Source: MWEI01 sp964600235 (GTDB taxonomy: Bacteria; Desulfobacterota; Desulfomonilia; UBA1062). From it: a stretch of DNA of 64,000 nt. Location of the stretch: assembly GCA_964600235.1 (NCBI GenBank), contig CAZRIV010000001.1, positions 519,141 through 583,140 of the forward strand. Direction: 5' to 3'. Under the pieces are notes generated by a model. That model saw only the letters and a program-made list of their open reading frames with translations. It ran no database searches and was not told where the DNA came from. The position numbers and the translations under genes were made by a program. Shown one piece after another: positions 18,667 through 27,357 of the stretch. The number at the start of each line of letters is the position of its first letter. Position 1 is the stretch's first letter.

Positions 18667-19167
18667 CTATCCTGCAGGTGCCTGCGTGCTCTTCTTGTAT
18701 GCGCTCAGGAGACTTTCGATCTCTTCATTGGACTTGACGCTTTTCCTGCCCCTGACCGCCTCGACATCAGACCTGGCAGTCCAGATATTCTTGAAATTCC
18801 TTGTCTGCTTGGTGAAACCGATGAAGTTGGCAACTGCATCATCGCAGACGTGGGTGAACCGCCGGTTGTCCAGCGATGCTATATCCCTGATCTTTTCCAC
18901 CAGGTTCTTGTCCAGCCGCATGACGTAGCGTATCCTTTTTTCGGATGTATCGTTCCTCGGGCCTACATACCTTCTCTTCTGACGAAGCGGCACTTTCCCG
19001 TCGAGTTCACCCTCTTTCCTGAAGATATAAGCGTCCAGTGCGGCCCCGACAAAATCAACCATAGCGATATTGAGCATCCGGGAAATGACCCTGAGCTCGC
19101 TCAAGTTGTTCGGTTTAAAGTACATCATAAAACGTGAAGATACCTTTTCCTCATTTGCGCGAATCAC
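18667..19167 (-). CDS. Possible tandem ribbon-helix-helix DNA-binding protein
   Basis: A 166-residue hydrophilic protein with no family I recognise. Two segments share the pattern of a basic beta strand followed by two helices: RFMMYFKPNNLSELRVIS (from residue 12) and RIRYVMRLDKNLVEKIRDIA (from about 78). This resembles two Arc/MetJ-type ribbon-helix-helix units on one chain. The C-terminal 50 residues are charged. The start is GTG at 19167, with GAGGAGGT about 8 bases upstream. It probably forms an operon with the HEAT-repeat membrane protein. The fold is inferred from the repeat pattern alone. Confidence 0.55.
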   Translation of the reverse strand: MIRANEEKVSSRFMMYFKPNNLSELRVISRMLNIAMVDFVGAALDAYIFRKEGELDGKVPLRQKRRYVGPRNDTSEKRIRYVMRLDKNLVEKIRDIASLDNRRFTHVCDDAVANFIGFTKQTRNFKNIWTARSDVEAVRGRKSVKSNEEIESLLSAYKKSTQAPAG

Positions 19168-19269
19168 AGATGCACCTCCTCGCTATTTCCGGCAAAATAT
19201 GCGTGTAAAATGATATCGGGCTCATGACCCGTGGTATGTTTAAAAGACCGTGCTCCCCGTGAACAGACA

Positions 19270-19827
19270 TCAGACTTCCATGATCTCTTTTTCTTTCGCT
19301 GCAAGCAGTTCGTCGATCTGCCTGATGGAGCTGTCGGTGAGGTCCTGTACCTTGTCCTGGGAGCTCTTCAGCTCGTCCTTGTTGATCTCTTTTTCCTTTT
19401 CAAGGTCTTTCAGGAGGGCGTTTGCGTCCCGGCGATGGTTGCGGACCTCCACGCGGAATTCCTCGGCCGTCTTTTTGATCATCTTCACGAGGTCCCGCCT
19501 TCTCTCTTCATTCAGGGGCGGGATGGGAACGCGGATGATCCTGCCGTCGTTGCTGGGTGTCAGGCCGAGCTCGGATTTCATTATGGCCTTCTCAATGGGC
19601 GCCATGGCGCCCTTGTCCCATGGCTGTATGGTGATGAGCCTGGCCTCGGGCACCGCCAGTGAAGCCAGCTGGTTCATGGGCGTGGGCGTACCGTAGTAAT
19701 CGACCATGATGCCGTCCAGGATGCCTATGGATGCGCGGCCTGTGCGTACCTTCTGCAAAGAGGCCTTCATGGAATCAATGCTCTTGTTCATGTCGCGCTT
19801 CATATCAGTGATAATCTCATCAACCAT
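19270..19827 (-). CDS. frr: Ribosome recycling factor
   Basis: Splits post-termination ribosomes together with EF-G. The 185-residue length is exact for the family. Typical motifs are VRTGRAS, YYGTPTPMNQLA and the signature DGRIIRVPIPPLNEERR, followed by the long helices of the L-shaped fold. Its ATG shares one base with the pyrH stop (TAATG), so translation is coupled. It is last in the rpsB-tsf-pyrH-frr operon. Confidence 0.98.
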   Translation of the reverse strand: MVDEIITDMKRDMNKSIDSMKASLQKVRTGRASIGILDGIMVDYYGTPTPMNQLASLAVPEARLITIQPWDKGAMAPIEKAIMKSELGLTPSNDGRIIRVPIPPLNEERRRDLVKMIKKTAEEFRVEVRNHRRDANALLKDLEKEKEINKDELKSSQDKVQDLTDSSIRQIDELLAAKEKEIMEV

Positions 19828-20543
19828 TACACGCCCCTCCTCGTTCTGAGAACCGATCCGACTTCTTCTCCTTTCAGGAGTCTTGCCAGGCTCTCGTGCT
19901 CGAAAATATTGATGACTCTTACCTCAAGGGAGTTCTCACGGCATAGGGATATGGCAGCTGCATCCATGACGCCGAGGTTCATCTTGAGAACCGAGTCATA
20001 GTCCAGCTCCTTATAAAACTGAGCATCATCATGCTTCATGGGGTCTTTGTCATAAATGCCGTTTACCTTCGTGGCCTTTATGAACACATCCGCCTTTATC
20101 TCGAGCGCCCTCAATGCGGCCGTGGTGTCGGTTGTGAAAAACGGGCTGCCGGTTCCGCCTGCAAAGATGACGACCCTCCCCTCTTCCAGGTGGCTGATTG
20201 CCCTTTCGCTTGCGACAGGTTCGGTCATGGAGGGTATGGGGATGGCGCTCATGAGGGTGCACTTCTGAGACAGGGCAATGAGCGCGCTCTTGAATGCCAG
20301 GGCGTTCATCACCGTGGCGAGCATGCCCATCTGGTCGGCGCCCACCCTTTCGATGACGGACCCGGAGCTTATCCCGCGGAAGAAATTCCCGCCGCCGATG
20401 ACAAGTCCTGTCTGTACCCGGGCATCAACAGCCGCCTTCACCAATGCCGCGAAACGCACGAGTGTGGAGTCATCGATGCCGTACCCTTTGCCTCCGGCCA
20501 GCGCCTCTCCACTTACCTTGAGGAGTATCCGTCTATAATGCAA
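19827..20543 (-). CDS. pyrH: UMP kinase
   Basis: Phosphorylates UMP to UDP for RNA, DNA and sugar-nucleotide synthesis. 238 residues, amino-acid-kinase fold: KVSGEAL near the N terminus, VIGGGNFFRG, the nucleotide region FAGGTGSPFFTTDT and KATKVNGIYDKDP. It is the bacterial hexameric type, unrelated to eukaryotic UMP/CMP kinase. It starts 9 bases after tsf. Confidence 0.98.
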   Translation of the reverse strand: MHYRRILLKVSGEALAGGKGYGIDDSTLVRFAALVKAAVDARVQTGLVIGGGNFFRGISSGSVIERVGADQMGMLATVMNALAFKSALIALSQKCTLMSAIPIPSMTEPVASERAISHLEEGRVVIFAGGTGSPFFTTDTTAALRALEIKADVFIKATKVNGIYDKDPMKHDDAQFYKELDYDSVLKMNLGVMDAAAISLCRENSLEVRVINIFEHESLARLLKGEEVGSVLRTRRGV

Positions 20544-20552
20544 GCCGACCCT

Positions 20553-21152
20553 CTAGATCTCTTCGCCCACCTGATACCGGACGAATCTTCTGATCAGGCA
20601 TTTTTCACCGGTTTTTGCCATCAGCTCTTCGAGGAGCCGCTTCATGGACTTGTCCTGATCCTTTACAAAGGGCTGGTCAATGAGGCAGCGCTCGGAATAG
20701 AATTTGGCGAGCTTGCCCTCAACGATCTTCTCTATGACCTTCTCCGGCTTGCCGGTCTTGAGTGCCTGATCCTTGAGGATTTCCTTTTCCTTCTCAAGGA
20801 TATCCTGAGGCACCTCATCCCTGGTTACCCAGTCGGGATTGGCTGCGGCTATCTGCATGGAAACGTCTTTGACAAAGTTGTTGAAGTCTTCGGACTTGGC
20901 AACAAAGTCACTCTCGCAGTTCACTTCCACGAGTACGCCGATCTTGCCGCCCATATGGATATATGAGGCCACCGTCCCCTGGCTGGCCTGCCTGCCGGAA
21001 CGCTTGTTGGCCACGTCGATGCCCTTTTTCCTGAGTATCTCGACCGCCTTTTCGAAGTCCCCGCCCGTCTCCTCGAGGGCCTTCTTGCAGTCCATCATGC
21101 CTACTCCGGTCTTGTCTCTGAGCTTTTTAACAACTTCTGATGTTATCTGCAC
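20553..21152 (-). CDS. tsf: Elongation factor Ts, short form
   Basis: Nucleotide-exchange factor for EF-Tu. The N-terminal UBA-like domain (VKKLRDKTGVGMMDCKKAL) and core signature (VEVNCESDFVAK) are intact. At 199 residues it is close to the short form known from Thermus, lacking the second half-repeat of the 280-residue E. coli protein. It lies 21 bases after rpsB. Confidence 0.97.
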   Translation of the reverse strand: MQITSEVVKKLRDKTGVGMMDCKKALEETGGDFEKAVEILRKKGIDVANKRSGRQASQGTVASYIHMGGKIGVLVEVNCESDFVAKSEDFNNFVKDVSMQIAAANPDWVTRDEVPQDILEKEKEILKDQALKTGKPEKVIEKIVEGKLAKFYSERCLIDQPFVKDQDKSMKRLLEELMAKTGEKCLIRRFVRYQVGEEI

Positions 21153-21173
21153 TCTATACCTCCGTTGCGTGTG

Positions 21174-22061
21174 CTATGCGGTTTCTTCTTCGTCGGTTGC
21201 GTTTGCGATCGGCGCTGCTTCAGGGGCCTTGCCTTTGGGAGGCTTGCTGTCCTTGACGATGATCTCGATCTCGTGTTCGAGTCCCTTGCCCATAGGCTCT
21301 GCACCTGCGGCCTTGGGCTTGCCCTGGACCTTTTCCTCGGCTGCGGCTTCCTTCTGCTCCGTGGCGAGTTTCTCCTGCCAGATGTGGCTGCCCTGATCCA
21401 CCGCATCGGCGATCTTGGATGTAAACAGCCTGATGGCCCGGATGGCATCGTCATTGCCGGGAATGACATAATCGATGAGCGTGGGATCGCAATTGGTGTC
21501 CACGATGGCCACTATGGGTATCTTCAGCTTCTTGGCTTCCTGGACGGCGATATATTCGCGAGAGGGGTCCACGATGTAGAGCACATCGGGAAGCCCGTTC
21601 AGATCCTTTATCCCATGCAGAGAGCGCTCGAGTTTCATCTTGTGGCGCTTCATCATGATCTGTTCCTTTTTGGGATAGTTCTCGATGGAGCTGTTGTCGA
21701 TGATTGATTCGAGCCACTTGAGCTTGTCCACGCTCTTGCGGATGGTGGCAAAGTTCGTGAGCGTCCCGCCGAGCCAGCGGTAATTCACGTAAAATGCCCC
21801 TGCCCGCTGGGATTCTTCCTCGATGGCGTCCTGGGCCTGCTTCTTGGTTCCGACGAACAGGACCTTTCCACCGTTGGCCGCCGTTTCACGGATGACATCA
21901 CAGGCCTTTTCGAAGAGCTTCTCTGTCTTCTGAAGATCGATGATATGAATGCCGTTGCGTGATCCGAAAATGTAGGGTTTCATCTTGGGATTCCATCTCG
22001 GTGTCTGATGGCCGAAATGGACCCCTGCCTCGAGCAGCTGCTTCATGGTGACGACTGACAT
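21174..22061 (-). CDS. rpsB: 30S ribosomal protein S2 with an extended C-terminal tail
   Basis: Small-subunit protein S2. The body (MKQLLEAGVHFGHQTPRWNPKM, FVGTKKQAQ, RWLGGTLTN, IPIVAIVDTNCDP) is canonical and ends near residue 235. About 60 extra residues rich in Ala, Glu and Lys follow, making 295 residues against about 240-260 in most bacteria. AAGGAGGT precedes the ATG. It heads the rpsB-tsf-pyrH-frr operon, whose promoter should lie in 22062-22290. Confidence 0.97.
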   Translation of the reverse strand: MSVVTMKQLLEAGVHFGHQTPRWNPKMKPYIFGSRNGIHIIDLQKTEKLFEKACDVIRETAANGGKVLFVGTKKQAQDAIEEESQRAGAFYVNYRWLGGTLTNFATIRKSVDKLKWLESIIDNSSIENYPKKEQIMMKRHKMKLERSLHGIKDLNGLPDVLYIVDPSREYIAVQEAKKLKIPIVAIVDTNCDPTLIDYVIPGNDDAIRAIRLFTSKIADAVDQGSHIWQEKLATEQKEAAAEEKVQGKPKAAGAEPMGKGLEHEIEIIVKDSKPPKGKAPEAAPIANATDEEETA

Positions 22062-22426
22062 GTGTTACCTCCTTGGTTTTTCCTCCGCCCTGCAAGGCCC
22101 ATCCTTAAATGAGATAAGGACACCTTAGACCTCGACATACTACCGGGCGTGTGTGCTGGATGAGCCCTTTACCATACAAGATTTCAGGTTTCAAGGGCTT
22201 AATGCTGTAACTTTATAAAATGAGCCGTTCACATGTTGTGCAAAAGGTCGAAAGTTCCTGTCTGACCGTTGTACGACGGGAACGTCTGCATTTTTTGACC
22301 CGTACAGGTGATGGATCCTGACGGAGACAAGCTCTTCGCTTGTCTCCGTCAGGATCCATCACCTGTACGGGTCAACTTTTCGCGCCTTCAACAATGGGTG
22401 CGGATTTCTGCATGCCCCTAAGATCT
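22062..22426. other. Leader and promoter region of rpsB with a giant hairpin
   Basis: This 365-bp non-coding stretch holds the rpsB leader. On the minus strand a TTGAAA followed 17 bases later by TAAAGG is a weak sigma-70 candidate. The hairpin at 22295-22375 is the only other structure I see. I did not identify a known ribosomal-protein autoregulatory fold. Confidence 0.5.
22295..22375. repeat. 38-bp perfect hairpin
   Basis: Arms 22295-22332 and 22338-22375 are exact reverse complements separated by TCTTC, an 81-base structure. It shares the outer-stem pattern TGACCCGT-x-CAG-x2-GATG and an inner CCTGACGG with the hairpin at 11595. It lies about 50 bases after the stop of the minus-strand isochorismatase-like gene. 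On that strand A residues, not T, follow the stem, so it is a poor intrinsic terminator. A mobile palindromic element or a processing site fits better. Confidence 0.85.
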
Positions 22427-22987
22427 TTATTTGAAAAGCACTGAGAGTTCCTTGAAAAGATCCGTTCCGGCCTTCTCCATCAGCATGAAGGCAATGGTCT
22501 CTGTCGGGTACACAAGCACCCCGAGACGGGCCATGGCGTCAAGCGAAGCCGCCATGTCACCGGACCTTCTTGAGCAGACGGCATCACAGGCGACAACAAC
22601 CCGGTATTGAGCATCGAGCAGGTCCATGGCGGTCTGCATGACACATACATGCGCCTCGATGCCGCACAGGACGGCCGTCTTTCTGCCCGTGGACTTGATG
22701 GCCTTCCGTATTCCCTCCTCCCGGTAACAGCTGAAGAAAAGCTTTTCATGCCGTGTTATCCCGTCCATGTGCCCTGCCACTTCGGGGACGGTCTCCCCGA
22801 GACCCCTGGGGTATTGTTCGGACACGACAACAGGGATACGGCAGGCCTTGGCCGTCTCAATGAGAATAACGCTGTTCCTCGCGCAGGAATCCTTCAGATC
22901 CGGATCCATGGCACTATGAAGCTTCTCCTGGAGATCAATGACCAGAAGCAAACAATTGTCTTTCTGAAGGAATGCACCCATTACCAT
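22427..22987 (-). CDS. Isochorismatase-family cysteine hydrolase
   Basis: A 186-residue hydrolase of the isochorismatase/nicotinamidase superfamily. The triad is visible as Asp in LLVIDLQEKL, Lys in TRHEKLFFSC and Cys in GIEAHVCVMQTAMDLL. It resembles the YcaC-like subgroup of unknown substrate, without the metal-site motif of nicotinamidase. No pathway partner is adjacent. A frame through it on the other strand is a shadow. Confidence 0.87.
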   Translation of the reverse strand: MVMGAFLQKDNCLLLVIDLQEKLHSAMDPDLKDSCARNSVILIETAKACRIPVVVSEQYPRGLGETVPEVAGHMDGITRHEKLFFSCYREEGIRKAIKSTGRKTAVLCGIEAHVCVMQTAMDLLDAQYRVVVACDAVCSRRSGDMAASLDAMARLGVLVYPTETIAFMLMEKAGTDLFKELSVLFK

Positions 22988-23066
22988 CTCCTCTGTCTAG
23001 CAGTACCGGGCCATGAGCCGTGTTTGAATCCCGGCCGGAAAAGCGACTTGATTCCGACGTATTGTA

Positions 23067-23744
23067 TCAGGAAAAAATGAGCGGATAAACGGCCGCATAG
23101 ACCAGCGCAGGAATCAGGTTCCCCACCCGGATGGAGGTAAGCCCCATCAGGTTGATGCCGATGCCCAGGATGATCATGCCCCCGGTCGAGGTGATGGAGG
23201 CAAGCACCGCAGGCTCCTGTAAGAAGGCGATATGCGACGCCAGCAGCGTCAGGCTCCCCTGCACCACGAATACGCTTATGGCGGAAAAAGCCACCCCTAT
23301 GCCCAGGGTTGATGCAAGTGCGATGGACGACACCCCGTCGAGCATGGACTTGAGATACAGCGTGTCCGGGTTGCCTGCGGTGCCGTCCTGGATGCAGCCG
23401 ATAATGACCATGGCCCCGGTGATAAACAGCAGGGTAGAACTCATGAACCCCTGAACAAAGGTGGCCGAGGTGGAATTGAAACGCACCTTGAGGTGTTCCC
23501 CAATACGCTCGACGCCCCGCTCTATCCTCATGATTTCCCCGGTCAGGGCGCCGAGCAGCAGGCACGCGACGGAGGGAATGAGCCCTTGGGCCGAAATGGC
23601 CATCTGCAGGCCTATGACGACCACGGCCAGACCCAGCGCCTTCATGAGGGTTTCCTTCAGGTCATTGCCTATGCGTTTTCCAGCGATGATCCCCACCATC
23701 GATCCCGCCAGAACCGCTGTTGTGTTTGCGATGGTGCCAAGCAT
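23067..23744 (-). CDS. DUF554 family membrane protein
   Basis: A 225-residue, highly hydrophobic inner-membrane protein with about six to seven membrane segments. The start MLGTIANTTAVLAGSMVG and glycine-rich helices match the DUF554 (YdfK/YqgA) family as I recall it. A transporter role has been suggested for the family, but the substrate is unknown. It precedes the isochorismatase-like gene on the same strand by 79 bases. Confidence 0.82.
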   Translation of the reverse strand: MLGTIANTTAVLAGSMVGIIAGKRIGNDLKETLMKALGLAVVVIGLQMAISAQGLIPSVACLLLGALTGEIMRIERGVERIGEHLKVRFNSTSATFVQGFMSSTLLFITGAMVIIGCIQDGTAGNPDTLYLKSMLDGVSSIALASTLGIGVAFSAISVFVVQGSLTLLASHIAFLQEPAVLASITSTGGMIILGIGINLMGLTSIRVGNLIPALVYAAVYPLIFS

Positions 23745-23995
23745 AAGGAGCCCTTTCCCTGTATATTTCTATCAGATCCCGTCATTGATTCCACTACCGG
23801 ACACGCGAGTCCCGGGTCAATGGTTAATAATGCACCTTTTCTTGCGCATAAATCCCCATGAAGACCTTTTTTGTCCGGTCGATTTCCTGATAAACCTTCC
23901 CGCTTGGGCTTGAAAAACCAAAAAAACAGGTAATGTATACCACATAAAGTGACGAAAATAGAGTTGATGCAGGTATCTCGTTGAGGATTGCAACC

Positions 23996-25132
23996 ATGTT
24001 TCATATTATTCCCCATGAAGATTACAACCAGTCCTTGAGGATAAAAAGATTCCTCATGGCCTTCGGCTCGTATGTCATGTGGATGGTGCTGATTCTCTAC
24101 TGTTATACCCTGGACCTTTTCCGCATGAGCCTGCTCCAGACACTGGGAGTCTGCGCCGTGGTCTTCACGCTGAACGTCATCATCTATGCCGTCATCCGCA
24201 GCGGGCTGAACCATCGTTTTAAAGATCCGAGCCTCACCGAGATCCAGATGATCATCGGCACGATCGTGGTCATGGTCATGACCTATCACCTGAATCAGGC
24301 CCGCGGCATCATGCTCATCAACTACATGGTGGTCTTCATCTTCGGAATATTCAGGTTGAACCTGCGTCAGTTCTGTGCCCTTGCCGTCTTTGCCGTGCTG
24401 GGCTACGGATTCATCATCGTGCTCCTGCATGCCAATCACCCGCAGGTCATCAATATAAGGGTGGAGCTCATCTACATGGTCACACTGGGATCAGTGCTTG
24501 TCTGGTTCTCCTTTATGGGGAGCTACATGAATGTGCTCAGGAAAAAACTCAGCGTTGCGAACAGCGAGCTGAACAATGCCATGCAGATCATAAAACAGAA
24601 GGCCATCCACGATGACCTTACCGGGGTGTTCAACAGGGGCTACCTGTTCCATGTCCTGCAACGCGAAAAGGCCCTTGCAGACAGGGAAGACTGTCTTTTC
24701 TCGGTATGCATCTTCGACCTGGATGATTTCAAGAAGGTGAATGACACGTACGGCCATTTCTGCGGCGACGTTGTCCTGAAAACCATGGCCCAGCATATCA
24801 AGGGGAACATCCGTCAGCAGGACTACCTCGCCCGCTACGGGGGTGAGGAGTTCGTCCTTATCCTCGCGTACCCGAACATTACGGATGCGCTGGCCTGCGT
24901 GGAGAGGCTCCGGATGATGATAACGGAAATTGCGTACCCGGGCCTGCCCGAGGATCTCCGGGTCAGCGTCTCCATGGGCCTTACGCGCTATCAGCACGGT
25001 GAATCGATCGATACCCTGATGGTACGGGCCGATGACGCCCTGTACCGGGCCAAGCGTTCGGGCAAGAACACTATCTCATGCGATCCGGCCTATCCAATTG
25101 AGGCTAGCGGTCAGCAATATTCTGCTGCCTGA
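23996..25132 (+). CDS. Membrane-anchored diguanylate cyclase (GGDEF)
   Basis: Makes cyclic di-GMP from two GTP. About 180 N-terminal residues contain five or six membrane segments and no recognised sensor domain. A short coiled linker leads to a GGDEF domain with the active-site loop YGGEEF and upstream DDLTGVFNRGYL, FDLDDFKKVND and YGHFCGD. The inhibitory RxxD site is not obvious before the GGEEF loop. An in-frame TTG exists at 23981, but the ATG at 23996 has GAGG about 9 bases upstream and is preferred (378 residues). Its 3' end overlaps the convergent HAD gene by 29 bases. Confidence 0.9.
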   Translation: MFHIIPHEDYNQSLRIKRFLMAFGSYVMWMVLILYCYTLDLFRMSLLQTLGVCAVVFTLNVIIYAVIRSGLNHRFKDPSLTEIQMIIGTIVVMVMTYHLNQARGIMLINYMVVFIFGIFRLNLRQFCALAVFAVLGYGFIIVLLHANHPQVINIRVELIYMVTLGSVLVWFSFMGSYMNVLRKKLSVANSELNNAMQIIKQKAIHDDLTGVFNRGYLFHVLQREKALADREDCLFSVCIFDLDDFKKVNDTYGHFCGDVVLKTMAQHIKGNIRQQDYLARYGGEEFVLILAYPNITDALACVERLRMMITEIAYPGLPEDLRVSVSMGLTRYQHGESIDTLMVRADDALYRAKRSGKNTISCDPAYPIEASGQQYSAA

Positions 25133-25856
25133 CCAGATAGTCGATAAGAACTTGAGGACTTTCCAGAAGGACCTGAGCGCCGTTAGCCAGGAGTGCGCCG
25201 GAGTCCTGGTATCCCCATAAAACGCCGAATGCGGCCATCCCGGCCCTGTTGGCAGTCTGCATGTCGATGCCGCTGTCTCCTACAAAGATGCAGTGCTCTG
25301 CGGCCACACCCATCCTCTCCGCACAGATTCGGGCACCTGTCGGGTCAGGCTTTCTTGGAATATCCCAGGTGAGGCCCCGCACCTCGTCAAATTCCCACCG
25401 TGACAACAGCGAGTTCGCCATGAGCTTGGTGAAGGCGTCGAGCTTGTTCGAGAAGATGGATATCTTGATACCCAGACCCACGAGACCGTCCAGCAGTTCG
25501 GGGACTCCGGGGTAAGGCCTGGTCTTGGCATGCCACCTGGATTTGTATTCTTCCCTCATGGCCTGCACACTCGCGGCAACCGCATCAACCGTGCGGCTCT
25601 CTTCGGGCAGTGATCTCATGGCCAGCACCTCGATACCCTCACCAACGAACTCCAGGTACCTTTCAACGGGATGGGCAGGAAACCCGAGCCCCTGTAATGC
25701 GGCATTCATGGAGTCGGCAATATCCTCAATGGTATCGAGCAGGGTGCCGTCCATGTCGAATATGACCGCCAGGCATTTCTTCTGCATGGGATTCATGGTG
25801 AGAAGATACAGATTTCCGGCCGCAGAATCCATAAAAAACGGATCCTGAACATCCAT
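25104..25856 (-). CDS. HAD-family hydrolase, phosphoglycolate phosphatase-like
   Basis: A 250-residue phosphatase of the haloacid dehalogenase superfamily. Motif I is FDMDGTLLDT (nucleophile and acid Asp), motif II SIFSNK, the conserved Lys is in RKPDP and motif III is FVGDSGIDM. The helical cap between motifs I and II is of the Gph type, so phosphoglycolate or another small phosphate ester is likely. The first 23 residues precede the usual start; the ATG encoding MQKKCLAVIFDMDG, or one slightly upstream, may be the true start. It overlaps the 3' end of the cyclase gene by 29 bases. Confidence 0.85.
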   Translation of the reverse strand: MDVQDPFFMDSAAGNLYLLTMNPMQKKCLAVIFDMDGTLLDTIEDIADSMNAALQGLGFPAHPVERYLEFVGEGIEVLAMRSLPEESRTVDAVAASVQAMREEYKSRWHAKTRPYPGVPELLDGLVGLGIKISIFSNKLDAFTKLMANSLLSRWEFDEVRGLTWDIPRKPDPTGARICAERMGVAAEHCIFVGDSGIDMQTANRAGMAAFGVLWGYQDSGALLANGAQVLLESPQVLIDYLVRQQNIADR

Positions 25857-25883
25857 ATCCTGTTTATCGAGGCGGTGCAGTGC

Positions 25884-26441
25884 CTACAGTTCCCTGCCCA
25901 CCTTGAATGCATGGCCTACCACTTCGCCGAGCTTGTGATACGTTTCACAAGAGGTTGAATAGATCAGCGGATCCACCAGAAGGGCATCTATCTTATTTCC
26001 CTGTATGCACTCCTGAGAGATGTATGACTGGGTGATCTCCCCGATAACCAGGGTGTGGCTCCCCAGATCAAGGGTGTGAAGCAGCTTGCATTCCAGGTTT
26101 ACCGGGCATTCGTTTATGAGCGGGATGTCAGGGTTTTCCCCTCTGGTAACCTTGAACAGGTCGGATTTGTCTCTGTCCCTGCCAGAATAAATGCCGCAGT
26201 AATCGACGATCTTCGCCATCTTGCTCGAAGGCACATTCACCGAAAAGCAGTGGTTCGCTTCAATGCCCTTAAGGGTGTGCCTGCCTTTGCGTATGGCAAC
26301 CGATACCGTCGGCGGCTGGTGCGATGCTATGCCGCACCATGCCACGGTCATGAAGTTGGGCTTGCCGTCCACCTCGGTTCCGATGAGGACCGACGGCATG
26401 GGGAACAATATCGTTCGAGCACCCTGTTTTACCTTCTCCAT
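25884..26441 (-). CDS. Flavin reductase-like / flavoredoxin-family FMN-binding protein
   Basis: A 185-residue protein of the flavin-reductase-like split-barrel fold, similar to flavoredoxins of sulfate reducers. Seen are FPMPSVLIGTEVDGKPN, TVAWCGIAS, VSVAIRKGRHT and NHCFSVNVP, which line the FMN site in the family. The frame extends to 26537, but the ATG at 26441 has AAAGGAG at ideal distance and fits family length. It probably transfers electrons or acts as an FMN reductase in anaerobic metabolism. The HAD gene lies 27 bases downstream. Confidence 0.84.
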   Translation of the reverse strand: MEKVKQGARTILFPMPSVLIGTEVDGKPNFMTVAWCGIASHQPPTVSVAIRKGRHTLKGIEANHCFSVNVPSSKMAKIVDYCGIYSGRDRDKSDLFKVTRGENPDIPLINECPVNLECKLLHTLDLGSHTLVIGEITQSYISQECIQGNKIDALLVDPLIYSTSCETYHKLGEVVGHAFKVGREL

Positions 26442-26685
26442 GTTGTCTCCTTTCATGTCAGGTCGGGTATGTGAACATGAACCGGATTCGTGGTGGACAT
26501 GCATCTCGGGTGGGTCTTCCTTCAAGATTGAGACCATATTCTCTACATATACGCGATATCCTTTTCAGACTCAACAGCAGGAGCTTCTTTTACGGCGCGG
26601 TTGTTCCCGCATAAGGGTCAAAGGAATAGACCCCAAGACATTAACCATGTTTTTTTAATCATCGGTTTTTCATGCATCAGGTGCC

Positions 26686-27165
26686 TTATTTATATATCCA
26701 TTCAAGCGCCTTGAGGTACACATGGTAACTGGCCTGGATCATGGATATGATCTCATCCTTGGTGAACAGGCGGCCTTTCCCTATCCCCGGGCAGCTGAGC
26801 CGCACATCATCCCAGGCGTCGATCGAGCGCATGTTCTGGAACCAGAAGGGAAAGGTGATGCACTGGATGGGCCTGACTGGATAGACGACACAGCCGTTCT
26901 CATAGAAGATGCATCTGCCGTCTTCGGTTTCACGTGCCTTGTACCCGTCGCTGAACGGGTCAAGCATCCTTCCGGTGAGGACTTCGAGGGGTATTTCGAG
27001 GTATGAGGCAATTCTTTGGGCCTCATCCTGGTCCACGTACACGATACCCGGCTCTCCGTTGCAGCACAGACCACACTGCGTGCACTGAAACCTCACACCT
27101 TTGTCGAAGAAATAACTCCTGTTCCGGAGGGATTCAATGAAGCCATCCTTATCCTTGCTCATCAT
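26686..27165 (-). CDS. YkgJ-family CxxCxxCC metal-binding protein
   Basis: A 159-residue protein with the YkgJ/UPF0153 signature: CTQCGLCC near residue 25, a further Cys in CIFYENGCVVYPVRPIQC, and a Cys near the C terminus (SCPG). The cluster is thought to chelate zinc or iron, or an Fe-S cluster; the biochemical role is not established. It is divergent from the ferredoxin gene across 190 bases. Confidence 0.85.
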   Translation of the reverse strand: MMSKDKDGFIESLRNRSYFFDKGVRFQCTQCGLCCNGEPGIVYVDQDEAQRIASYLEIPLEVLTGRMLDPFSDGYKARETEDGRCIFYENGCVVYPVRPIQCITFPFWFQNMRSIDAWDDVRLSCPGIGKGRLFTKDEIISMIQASYHVYLKALEWIYK

Positions 27166-27357
27166 GTTGCCCCGTTCTCAGCTTTTTGTGGTAATTCTCC
27201 GGGCCTCACAATGCATTTTTTCCCAAGCCTTCCCCCGGTGGATTTCCCGCATGAAAATATAGTACACACCGCATAGAAATTGCAAAAAAAATGCTTGCCA
27301 TTTCATGATAATTCCTATACCAACCAAGCAGGAAATCAGGAAAGGAGAGGTGCTACA

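Noticed and set aside
20031..20966. 311-codon plus-strand frame
   Set aside because: Antisense to pyrH and tsf, both unambiguous.
22062..22290. Ribosomal-protein leader riboswitch before rpsB
   Set aside because: I could not fold a recognisable S2-binding structure; only the giant hairpin further upstream is clear.
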